A DNA stretch of 64,000 bases from Chlamydiales bacterium (GTDB lineage Bacteria; Chlamydiota; Chlamydiia; Chlamydiales; JAAKFR01), in the NCBI GenBank assembly GCA_024233495.1, contig JACKPM010000001.1, forward strand, positions 305,052-369,051, written 5' to 3'. Both the position numbers and the translations under genes were made by a program. This document shows, one piece after another, positions 34,101-40,310 of this stretch; position 1 is the stretch's first letter, and each line of letters begins with the position of its first letter. The notes under the pieces are model-generated. The model ran no database searches. It saw nothing but the letters and a program-made list of their open reading frames with translations, and was not told where the DNA came from.

Positions 34101-36856
34101 AGGGACGCGCCCTTCTCATCACACCAGAAGCATTTTATGCACTTCAACTGCAGGCGCAAAATGCTGCACTTCAAGAGGGGGATGAGAAAAAGGTTGGTGT
34201 GATCCACAAAATCCTACGTTTTTTCAAAGAGAAGTGTGGTGTGCTTATGGATGAGACGCACAACAACTTAGACCCAATTACACGTGCAATTTTCGGCATG
34301 CAGGGATTTGAGAAGGTGCAAGATGACCATTGCAGACATCTCATGAATTTCATGCTCCCGCTTTTCAATCTTCCTGCTGTGAAGGGTAGATCAGGACGCA
34401 CAATCGCAGAGCTTAGTCATCTCACCTCACGTCCCATTTTCCAAGAGAGGGTTCCTACAAAAGAGGAGTTCGAAGAGTTGCAGGATGCCCTTGTCACACA
34501 CATTTTCCCAAGCGCAAGAAGTGGCGCTCTTCGCGCTTTTTTGACTAAAAAAGAGGCTAGCCCACCAGACGACATTAAGCTGCTTGAGAAGCACGACCAA
34601 GAGCGTCTTGCTTTAGCGCGTCACTTCCTCATTACACTTCTTCCTGAGCTCTTGAAAAAGCGGACGAACTATGATCATATGCGCTCGTTACATGGTGAGG
34701 AAGACTTCCACACCCCAGCGCGCACAGGTACACCCTCAACAGCGCAGTTCCAAGATCCTTACTTAGCTATTGTGCTCACGATCAAAGGGTATTTCCAACA
34801 AGGGCTAGAGCACCATCAGCTCACCGCACTTTTGAAGAAACTCGTCGAATTCGATCTCACTGATCGTAAGCATGGAGAAGAGTTTGGATTTATTGCGCAG
34901 GAGTTTGACCGTATTGCCAAGAAGTACAGTGTATTGAATGGCATCCAGCTCCGCCATCTTAACTTAGAAGACTATGCACACACGCACAAACTGCACACAT
35001 TGTTGAAAAACGATGAGACGATCCTTCAGCTATTTCTGACAGAGATTGCCTTCCCCCAAATAGGCTTCTCTCCTCAGCAAGTGAGCGTCTCTCCTGCAGC
35101 GCTAGCACAAGGCTTCAAGCTTGCACTTTGTTACTCTGCAACACCGATGCATGAGACGCTTTATCCCACTTCGATCAAGCGTCTGCGTTCTTCTGCTAAG
35201 TTCGAAGCGCAAGTAGTCGCGCAATACTGCAAACCCGAAAACCAATGCTACCTTTCTTTTGAGTCGTTGGAAAAGCTTTTTGACTCGCAAAAAGAGCAGG
35301 TTTTGATTGACCCAGGTGGGTTCTTCCCGATGGAAAACCAAGAAGTCGCGCACATTTGGCTTGCCTCGAATCCAAGGCTTCGTGGTGTTCTCTATTTTGG
35401 AAATCAGGGAGTTGAACTTCTGCTTAGAGGAAAAAGAGAACCTCACTTTATGCAAGGAAGTGACAATTTAGGAAAACAACTCGCCCATCTCGGTGTCGAT
35501 CTTCAGGCACTAGGTGTCTACTTCGATGCGCAGCATACTGAGGCAGCCAATATTGACCTTCCAGATGATGCAGGAGCATTGCTCCTTGTCCCGGATGCTT
35601 TAGGGTCGGCACGCTTGTTACAGGCGCTTATGCGGATGCGCGGGTTTCTTGATCCCCTTCGCTCGCAAAGAGTGACATGGGTGCTAGCGCCAGGTGTAAG
35701 AGAGCAGCTCCCAGAGCTTACTGGTGAAGAGATGTACCGGTGGACAGCTGGAAACGATGCTAAAAAGATGCGCAAACAGATCGCACTCGCAGCGCTGCAG
35801 GAGATCAACGAAATCATCGCTCAGCCAGCTAAAATAGAGCTTGAAGAAGCCGAGAAGCAGGGAGGAGATGCCTTGGTCAGAACGTATAGACGGTATGCAA
35901 ATGGCTTCATTGAACTTGCTGAAAGAGATTTAATGTGCGCTTTTGCCACCCCTGAAAGGGAAGAAGAGCTTGTTGCAGTACTCGAGTGCTACGCAGCCTC
36001 CCTTCACAGGCGCTTTTACGGAAAAGAGATTGTGCCTCAAATATCTGCCTCCATTGATCCAGTGATTAAACGTGCTGCAGCTCATGTGCATACCATCAGT
36101 ACAAACCTTGCTATGGGTGGAGAGGTTCAGCAACAAAGGCAGCAACAAAGGCAGCAACAAGTGGAGGTTGTAGAAGTGCGTCCCCTTCCTCAAAACCCCA
36201 TTCGCGCAGAGCGTGTCACAGGAGATTTAAAGCTCACACGCACTGACTTATTTGAACAAGTTTCAAGAAAAATACATGGCTCACACTTTTATCAAAACCG
36301 TGAATTTGCAAAATATCTCTCTCTCGACGAGTCGCACACAAAAACTGCGCATCTTTCTGACGATAGCTCCAAACAGCTTCTCAAGCCCATTACTCACTTC
36401 TTTGTCATAGAAAAAGAGGGAAGTTTTGTCCTATATGTTATCGATGCTGGTTTTGTAGCAAGCTATAAGAGAGAGATGGAGAGCTGTGAAGAGGAGCGCC
36501 TCCCACACACCGTCCTCCTTATTTCGGCTCTTTCGGGCGCTGTGGTTGCGCGGGGGAAAGGGGCATTACGCATGTCAAAAGAGATGGAAGAGCGCATTTT
36601 GGCCTCTGCTCAGCTCCGAGACAGCCGTATCGACGCAGCTCTTGTTCAAGGAAAAATTTTACATCAAGAACACGGCCTTCCTCGAAAAGTTGTTATTCAA
36701 CGCCTCTCTCGCATCCCTAATCTTAGCCGCCTTCTTCACTGGCTCAAGGATCACCAAATCAGCCAGAAGAAGGGGCGATGCGAAGGATGGATGGGGCGTC
36801 TTCTCTCCGAAGTAGAAGTATATAAGGCCACTCTTGAAGCTGCCAAAGCCCCTTAG
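28187..36856 (+). CDS. giant protein, His/Cys N-terminal domain plus SF2-helicase-like ATPase (paralogue 2)
   Basis: 2889 residues, GTG start at 28187 (an ATG two bases earlier is in another frame). Compared with paralogue 1 it has an extra 30-residue basic N-terminus (HLPPERQREIARERAQR). The same blocks are conserved: AGHVMLARFE (His233), NLGDGVNAHP, NCSEVAIQLFIRDNL (Cys349), GAGKT (1894-1898), DETH (2022-2025), SAT (2317-2319) and QALMRMRG (2479-2486). The DESH box of paralogue 1 is DETH here. The Gln-rich linker near 2650 is enlarged by a CAGCAACAAAGG repeat. Conservation of all motifs in both copies argues that both are functional. Cytoplasmic or secreted without a signal peptide; role unknown. 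Confidence 0.87.
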   Translation: MYRTFLSQIQKEQPHLPPERQREIARERAQRIAACIPPPREVDVPTWGPLDKLKKAVGLLSSADMAEKRMRQEEARIAKEIANDFFLQTPDFASEGEAEAILTGKRSCLPFSWRTFVLRLGGAVSWYAKYQGGRPVDSVRDWQEVLTQWAKQRWRFIDSIMTSKLAKELLQRFDRLVDLSVPLSHRSKAELSQNDVERAVKAFRNGLAKQLKQHSYAYCFMGPRGEEVGRAGHVMLARFEKRGKDIYLTLMNLGDGVNAHPIVKKDPRTCLRSYAFLPIKISEAELMKGHLGYCALAHIVRYESDTPLPQTHYDSSDIYDVWRLVGEVVPRYDLDEDLLALPEQQVPNCSEVAIQLFIRDNLCRILAGRFDNDRILLEIEKVQFEFNFCQLLNAYRARANSVELQVFQYALQVFAFKLLDMRPSISEEEFIALSRAVHHMQQKQAELALPQAVEVKSGIRFNPTLLALPDVKVVEEEVELAEGGGVVYPKVPTLLPHAPFAAKLASWMEYIQKLQGKEAFDFFCKEMYALSPPKFGEEDEWDLIALSEIPRLIEQIHAFVQLGMAPIEPLRGEHFEDVFFTLHIAYMIVDKLARRNPRNGLFQFASPFLLEGEDKKQIFITLIFADQQKLYAQIESYFKASRERWRPEIFPVARKLDVEHAVHTKSLGGMSPRLHAHVRYLEANFMRKGDRIADAWMRVLPKEVQTLYYFAFVCQAILDNRGFGRMKKLPSHLDLTLGSDSRGKDALLLNKEIAGEGIAAPFNNSHQEWEWKIRAKEYYTRPLTTNEAASQVRPRDFFEISVELWRDILRLTVEDEIALHAFLDWLPFNYTALDEPRVRDEVHRAFFAPGKLAHALEEDPSVIERFRSVFHAVVKEFGLEGAHKQALRFVLECSLCVEAMLPLEKRDLSVATLLIEEWGVMWGYYRLFLLSLSKAYTGDDTAYIARCLFKEKSSFLPPTAIERREEKWLENCYPLFLRCLEDEEYRGSICMSVMEMCDIEEDPPDFWELNGAVARNSKYEIDFEKRTVVRVGVGLRQKQKLSGAFGGIRSKPMCEAALYGEPHYLTDADQTFVLETRGGVRTLRKKVKFGGVEVEGIYVKVDTSLWGKAVSSKLEQYDAYRLPDGNLAFFTDTQEGELLVFVTEMKEDGLQMRRIYAGGEVSPFVVVDLSKVPADSKLAPLAARFEFPDQVVCEANLETGEVLAFFFHSPLNLFVLRGCARRFPRCRLQIDQIWEGYRDALVFENQEGERKIILPFRLLSHANPELGSPVKPLEQLFSVDQSYGVFTEDRITGDLVAENPIDYLYLALLYKMQRKFDKAVHYLKKMTAISDLEAHAEPILDYFRNLGERSNYAYAFNMRLLWTIVDHKNRLQKRQFEQREILSKKTRAWGEAVYRDYLGTLSQDGFYSEVPKNLRLCAKEEATILRAIYAAYDKESGEYKGEEKKGLPDQLKSRMLSLCMPERITTERIGELPVELGPCAFSNGFTLCEKRPKRELAAQEEVFVDRHLPVRYPLGAAYRNFRHFFEQARKAPPSPCEFDFTLLALFSSYEDPSEPKASVASLLLYVRYHPKEFARFTGKEENLVHQVYDQIRSKPPEKINRFKDFLKRSVSFQAKHAEEKLQFPIQALEQPHPLPKPQVGQPISHKLFVDYLEGLYDQEEVPFTKPERSPFEREQLSGLESSLLETMRAGYAALDNEKSVRYTPKAGAQVEEIKEKILKDVTALDKSLHEEHATITAELNALPRVVEGRLVVGSSLEAEFHMCSVGQQRRSILPAHIMKEVILRGDARLLKVERPHLSDPQINDLIVRTKNYYKLLVWRSMLMDAIKYIECGEHQKVGELLDYEFEFSVDDYPEIFYYKVISGKLPRKEQFAVYRWVCEGFDRNEDALFQLAAGAGKTSYLRQLFMLRLRMYGLMPVAVTPPAIYQVDKQNLEEGWVSMGESLALLELGIHHQLNSKDYNYILRELERYHDEGRALLITPEAFYALQLQAQNAALQEGDEKKVGVIHKILRFFKEKCGVLMDETHNNLDPITRAIFGMQGFEKVQDDHCRHLMNFMLPLFNLPAVKGRSGRTIAELSHLTSRPIFQERVPTKEEFEELQDALVTHIFPSARSGALRAFLTKKEASPPDDIKLLEKHDQERLALARHFLITLLPELLKKRTNYDHMRSLHGEEDFHTPARTGTPSTAQFQDPYLAIVLTIKGYFQQGLEHHQLTALLKKLVEFDLTDRKHGEEFGFIAQEFDRIAKKYSVLNGIQLRHLNLEDYAHTHKLHTLLKNDETILQLFLTEIAFPQIGFSPQQVSVSPAALAQGFKLALCYSATPMHETLYPTSIKRLRSSAKFEAQVVAQYCKPENQCYLSFESLEKLFDSQKEQVLIDPGGFFPMENQEVAHIWLASNPRLRGVLYFGNQGVELLLRGKREPHFMQGSDNLGKQLAHLGVDLQALGVYFDAQHTEAANIDLPDDAGALLLVPDALGSARLLQALMRMRGFLDPLRSQRVTWVLAPGVREQLPELTGEEMYRWTAGNDAKKMRKQIALAALQEINEIIAQPAKIELEEAEKQGGDALVRTYRRYANGFIELAERDLMCAFATPEREEELVAVLECYAASLHRRFYGKEIVPQISASIDPVIKRAAAHVHTISTNLAMGGEVQQQRQQQRQQQVEVVEVRPLPQNPIRAERVTGDLKLTRTDLFEQVSRKIHGSHFYQNREFAKYLSLDESHTKTAHLSDDSSKQLLKPITHFFVIEKEGSFVLYVIDAGFVASYKREMESCEEERLPHTVLLISALSGAVVARGKGALRMSKEMEERILASAQLRDSRIDAALVQGKILHQEHGLPRKVVIQRLSRIPNLSRLLHWLKDHQISQKKGRCEGWMGRLLSEVEVYKATLEAAKAP

Positions 36857-36868
36857 TCAATACGAAAT

Positions 36869-37065
36869 TAGATGGTGTCGGGGGGGTTTTGTAAAGGGGG
36901 AGAGGCGGGGGTTATTGATAAAGAATAGGCGCGACCGCCCAGGGAGCGGAGGGGGGGGGGCCGGGGGCGTGGGGTTGGGAGTGGCTACTCCCTTCGCTTT
37001 CGATTGCGCATTTTGCCTAGAAAATCTCTTGCCTCACAAAGGAGAAAATTTGACGACACCATCTA
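36869..37065 (+). mobile_element. MITE-A copy 3, left half aberrant
   Basis: The right half, from GGCTACTCCCTTCGCTTTCG to the terminal GACGACACCATCTA, is normal. The left half keeps only TAGATGGTGTCG and then becomes a G-rich stretch with runs of 7 to 12 G unlike anything else in the window. TA ends are preserved; length is 197 bp. It follows the giant gene stop by 12 bases. Either a rearranged copy or an assembly/sequencing error. Confidence 0.75.
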
Positions 37066-37070
37066 GTAGG

Positions 37071-37099
37071 TTGAAGAAAATCCCCAAATCTTTTATAAT
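37071..37099 (+). promoter_or_regulatory. putative promoter of the Inc-like gene
   Basis: TTGAAG (37071-37076), a 17-bp spacer and TATAAT (37094-37099). A near-consensus vegetative promoter starting 5 bases beyond MITE-A copy 3, with about 40 bases of leader before the ATG at 37147. Confidence 0.65.
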
Positions 37100-37146
37100 A
37101 TATTCATACAGACTAAATACAAACTTTAAAATTCGAGGTTTTTAGA

Positions 37147-37548
37147 ATGGTTGGTAGAATTGAAAACAGCTGCCGTAACACAGCTGCCGGCTACTCACTA
37201 GCTGCAGTGGGTACTCTAGCAGTTGCACTTGGTATTATTGCGATGCTTGGATTGCATGGAAAAGTAGGTGGATTCACTACGAAGGTGAGCGATTTCCTAG
37301 GGAAAGCGGGTAGCTACAGCGTCCTAGCGGGCGGTGGAGCAGTTGCAGCTCTTGGAACAGCGATCCTTTGCTGCCGCAAGAAGAAAGAAGGTAATGCTCG
37401 GAACAACGGCGGTGCCCCTGCCTTTGGTTCTGATGAGGATAGCAATAGCAACCGCGGAGCTTCTGCTCTTAATCCTGGGAGTCTACCAAGTTCTTCAGCT
37501 CCAAATGCATATTCTACAGATTCTGATGTAGACCTGAATATGGTGTAA
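37147..37548 (+). CDS. Inc-like protein with a bilobed hydrophobic domain
   Basis: 133 residues. Two transmembrane helices (about 14-37, GYSLAAVGTLAVALGIIAML, and 57-77, SVLAGGGAVAALGTAILCC) are separated by a short loop and followed by a polar Ser/Asn-rich tail. This is the topology of chlamydial inclusion membrane proteins, which are exported by type III secretion. No N-terminal signal peptide is apparent. It has its own promoter and a strong terminator, so it is transcribed alone. The Inc assignment is by topology only; no sequence family is recognised. Confidence 0.7.
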   Translation: MVGRIENSCRNTAAGYSLAAVGTLAVALGIIAMLGLHGKVGGFTTKVSDFLGKAGSYSVLAGGGAVAALGTAILCCRKKKEGNARNNGGAPAFGSDEDSNSNRGASALNPGSLPSSSAPNAYSTDSDVDLNMV

Positions 37549-37569
37549 ATCTAAAAAGGAATTTGCATT

Positions 37570-37610
37570 AAAAGCGCATATCTCTATTGTGGGGATATGC
37601 GCTTTTTTTT
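37570..37610 (+). terminator. intrinsic terminator overlapping the next start codon
   Basis: A perfect 13-bp stem (AAAAGCGCATATC at 37570-37582 with GATATGCGCTTTT at 37594-37606), an 11-nt loop and a run of eight T ending at 37610. It terminates the Inc-like transcript. The ATG of the following hydrolase (37597-37599) is inside the 3' arm and its first codons are the T run. Confidence 0.85.
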
Positions 37611-38625
37611 GTTTTTACTTCTCACGGTGCCCGCCTGGGCGTGCACCGATTTTGTCGTCCAAGCAACTGACAAGAGCTCCGTAGTGGGGCGCTCGATGGA
37701 GTTTGGTCTCAACCTCGAATCGCAGGTGCTTATACAGCCGAAAAACACGCTCATGCAAAGCCGCGTCTTCAACGGGCTGGCGGGCATGAAGTGGCGTGTG
37801 CAATACGCCTACATCGGCATGACCGCTCTTGGGCAAGATTGGCTTGTTGACGGGATGAACGAGGCGGGGCTCTCGATAGGAGCGCTCTGGTTCCCTGGCT
37901 CTGACTATCCTAAAGTAGATGAGTCAATCCCTCAGAAAACAATCGCCCTTGAAGATCTAGGCGACTGGATCCTCTCCTCATTTGAAACTATCGATGAGGT
38001 AAAGAAAGCGATCCATGATGTGCAAGTTTGGCCTCATGATTTGCCCAAGCTCAATAGCATTCCGCCTTTGCACCTTTCCCTTCACGACGCGCAAGGAAAT
38101 AGTGCGGCAATCGAGTTTCTCGACGGCAAGCTAATGTTTTTTGACAACCCTGTTGGCGTGTTGACGAATGCTCCAAAGCTAGAATGGCATCTCACAAATT
38201 TGCCAAACTATATCAATCTCTCTGCAATGCAAAAAGAGAAAGCCTCTTTTGATGGGCTAGTGCTTCACCCTCCTGGGCAAGGATTTGGCATGCTCGGCGT
38301 GCCAGGCGATTGGACGCCACCTTCGCGCTTTGTGCGCATTGCCACCTTCAAGAACTTTGCAAACACACCGAAGAATGCGCAAGAGAACGTCACGCTCGCT
38401 TTGCATCTTCTCAACACCGTAGATATTCCGTACGGCGCAGTGCGCAATGTGGATAAAGAGCACTATGATTATACGCAGTGGATTGTAGTGAAGGATCTCT
38501 CTAATGGAGATCTCTATTACCGCACATATCGTGATTTAGATGTTTACCGCATCAATTTGCAAGAGGAGCTACGCAAAGGGCGCAACACCCAACGCAAGCT
38601 CCCCGTCTACGGCGCTGGCTCTTAG
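37597..38625 (+). CDS. Ntn-hydrolase of the choloylglycine hydrolase / linear amide hydrolase family
   Basis: 342 residues: a signal peptide MRFFLFLLLTVPAWA, then Cys16, which would become the N-terminal nucleophile after cleavage. Matching active-site positions are Arg32 in GRSMEFG (16 residues after the Cys, as in bile salt hydrolase), Asn in VLTNAPKLEW and Arg in PPSRFVRIA. The family cleaves amide bonds of bile salts, penicillin V or acyl-homoserine lactones; the substrate here is unknown. The start codon is buried in the terminator stem of the upstream gene, and I see no room for a separate promoter between them. Confidence 0.9.
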   Translation: MRFFLFLLLTVPAWACTDFVVQATDKSSVVGRSMEFGLNLESQVLIQPKNTLMQSRVFNGLAGMKWRVQYAYIGMTALGQDWLVDGMNEAGLSIGALWFPGSDYPKVDESIPQKTIALEDLGDWILSSFETIDEVKKAIHDVQVWPHDLPKLNSIPPLHLSLHDAQGNSAAIEFLDGKLMFFDNPVGVLTNAPKLEWHLTNLPNYINLSAMQKEKASFDGLVLHPPGQGFGMLGVPGDWTPPSRFVRIATFKNFANTPKNAQENVTLALHLLNTVDIPYGAVRNVDKEHYDYTQWIVVKDLSNGDLYYRTYRDLDVYRINLQEELRKGRNTQRKLPVYGAGS

Positions 38626-38661
38626 GAATCTGAGTTTTGGGTTGTCTTCCTCAGGTTAAGA

Positions 38662-38823
38662 TATAGTCAAATCGGTTGAAAATTTTACAAATTCATACCA
38701 TTTGGCTTCACCAAAGATCGTGCTCGTTCTCATAGACCATCAATGGTCTAAGTCGAACTCCGCGCTTACTTTGGCTTTGCCATCTGCCATGAATTTGTAA
38801 AATTTTCAACCGATTTGACTATA
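38662..38823 (+). mobile_element. MITE-B copy 1
   Basis: A 162-bp element bounded by TA-TAGTCAAATCGGTTG and its inverse CAACCGATTTGACTA-TA. Terminal inverted repeats are about 34 bp, with an inner hairpin TAGACCAT/ATGGTCTA. No coding capacity. Its right end supplies the TAG stop codon of the ATPase gene on the minus strand. The second copy is at 63765. Confidence 0.85.
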
Positions 38824-40045
38824 TGTTCCAAGGAATGGCCAGTGTATCTGGGGTTAAGATAACAGGGCTTTCTGTAAAGCAGATGACAACACCTCTTTGC
38901 ACGTTGAGACTTGGATAGCTTTTGCGGAATGCTGCAATGCCAGATGCATCTTGCTTTTTTGGATGTGAGGTGGCTTTGATCTCGATAGGGTAGTATTTTC
39001 CGTTCCACTCCGCGATGAGGTCGCACTCTGCGCCGCTATGCACGCGCCAGTGATAGAGGTTGGGAGCAGCGCTCATCCAGCTGCACTGCTTGCGCACTTC
39101 ATTCACAACCGCATTTTCGAAAATCGCTCCCCAAAGAGGGTGGCTCGGAAGATCGTGAGGGGTGGAGACTGCTTGACTGAAGCATACCTGTCCTGTGTCA
39201 GCAAAATAGCCCTTAGACTTCAGGCTGACACGCTTCACCATGTTGCGCGAAAAGGCGGGGATTTCGTGCCACTCAAATGTTTCGCGCAAAATCATGAGCC
39301 ATCGCTTAGCAGTCGTGCCGTCAATATCGATATCGCGTCCCAATTGATTGTAGTTAATCTCTTGGGCAGTTAGAGCGGCAACGAGGCGGATAAAGCGTGT
39401 GAAGAGTTGCAAATTTGAAACGTTTGCCATCTGCCGCATATCACGTTCTACGTACGTTTTTTGATACGCTGCATGAAAGCGGTGCACAAGCTTTAGCGGC
39501 AAAAACTGCGCTTCAGGGAAAAAGCCACGCCAAATGCACTCATAGGGGACATAGGGGAGCTCAAGCTTTGAGCAGGAGAAGTTTTCAGGATCTTGTAGCC
39601 ACCTTTCAAACCACGGCTCTTTCGGAGGGTTTTTTGCGATCTCTCCAAGGGAGAAGGGGTCGAGCTCAACAATGATTGCGCGTCCTGCTAAACTATCGGC
39701 AAGGTTTTTCATCACGCCCCACTGCTGTGAGCCAGTCAAGATAAACTGTCCAGGTTTACGATCGTGATCAATTGCTCGTTTCACAGCGGCAACAACTTCC
39801 GGGGCGTACTGAATCTCATCTAAGATGAGGGGGGTGGGACGGTTGCGCAAGAAGAGCGAGGGGTCTAGTCTGGCATTTTCCACATCCTCAACCGGGTCAA
39901 AAAGGACGTAATTGTAGTCGGGAAAGAGCTCCTTGAGAAGGGTGCTTTTCCCTACTTGGCGCGCTCCTGTGATTACAACACAGGGGAAGTGGGCGATGAG
40001 CTCTTGGATCTGCTCAGAGAGCTGGCGGGGTAAATAGCGTTCCAT
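38819..40045 (-). CDS. AAA ATPase with DUF4143 / nuclease-like C-terminus
   Basis: 408 residues from the ATG at 40045; the frame is open 24 bases further but that part is repeat-derived. An AAA_14 domain (Walker A GARQVGKST near 34, Walker B LILDEIQYAPE, sensor FILTGSQQW) is followed by a DUF4143 domain ending in GAECDLIAEWNGKYYPIEIKA, which has the ExD...ExK spacing of PD-(D/E)XK nucleases. These proteins are common in bacteria and archaea, often solitary and horizontally spread; their function is not settled. The C-terminus IPWNI is followed by a stop inside MITE-B. A 52-bp tandem repeat lies directly upstream. Confidence 0.9.
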   Translation of the reverse strand: MERYLPRQLSEQIQELIAHFPCVVITGARQVGKSTLLKELFPDYNYVLFDPVEDVENARLDPSLFLRNRPTPLILDEIQYAPEVVAAVKRAIDHDRKPGQFILTGSQQWGVMKNLADSLAGRAIIVELDPFSLGEIAKNPPKEPWFERWLQDPENFSCSKLELPYVPYECIWRGFFPEAQFLPLKLVHRFHAAYQKTYVERDMRQMANVSNLQLFTRFIRLVAALTAQEINYNQLGRDIDIDGTTAKRWLMILRETFEWHEIPAFSRNMVKRVSLKSKGYFADTGQVCFSQAVSTPHDLPSHPLWGAIFENAVVNEVRKQCSWMSAAPNLYHWRVHSGAECDLIAEWNGKYYPIEIKATSHPKKQDASGIAAFRKSYPSLNVQRGVVICFTESPVILTPDTLAIPWNI

Positions 40046-40046
40046 A

Positions 40047-40240
40047 GACTCGATTTTACAGGATCTCATCCCGTAAAATCAAGGAAAACGAGCGTTGAGA
40101 CTCGATTTTACAGGATCTCATCCCGTAAAATCAAGGAAAACGAGCGTTGAGACTCGATTTTACAGGATCTCATCCCGTAAAATCAAGGAAAACGAGCGTT
40201 GAGACTCGATTTTACAGGATAAAATCCTGTAAAATCGAGT
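40047..40240. repeat. 52-bp tandem repeat (3 full units plus a palindromic fourth)
   Basis: Identical units begin at 40047, 40099 and 40151, with a truncated unit at 40203. Each contains the dyad GATTTTACAGG...CCCGTAAAATC. The fourth departs from the unit after GGAT and closes as a perfect palindrome (17-bp arms 40204-40220 and 40224-40240). It occupies the position of the promoter/operator region of the ATPase gene, ending one base before its ATG. Confidence 0.92.
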
Positions 40241-40242
40241 TT

Positions 40243-40310
40243 GTGCGCCTCGCTTTCGTTAGGAGCAAAAGCGAATTTTCACCCTTGCCTATGGCAAGAG
40301 TAAGGCGCAC
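40243..40310. other. nested-hairpin element downstream of the amine oxidase gene
   Basis: The outer stem GTGCGCCT (40243-40250) with AGGCGCAC (40303-40310) encloses two hairpins: CGCTTT/AAAGCG (40251-40273) and CTTGCC/GGCAAG (40284-40298). It ends exactly at the stop codon of the minus-strand amine oxidase gene, so it would form the 3' end of that mRNA. No T run on either side. Confidence 0.45.

Noticed and set aside
18217..36856. Giant genes as non-ribosomal peptide or polyketide synthases
   Set aside because: No adenylation, condensation, ketosynthase or carrier-protein motifs are visible; the only clear motifs are the His/Cys region and the SF2-like block.
40047..40240. CRISPR array
   Set aside because: The repeats are contiguous 52-bp units with no distinct spacers, and no cas genes are nearby.
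40243..40310. tRNA or tmRNA-like gene
   Set aside because: The outer stem with inner hairpins recalls a cloverleaf, but loop sizes are wrong and no T loop or anticodon arm is present.
40243..40310. Integron attC site
   Set aside because: The required RYYYAAC/GTTRRRY core sites are not at the ends and there is no integrase or cassette array.
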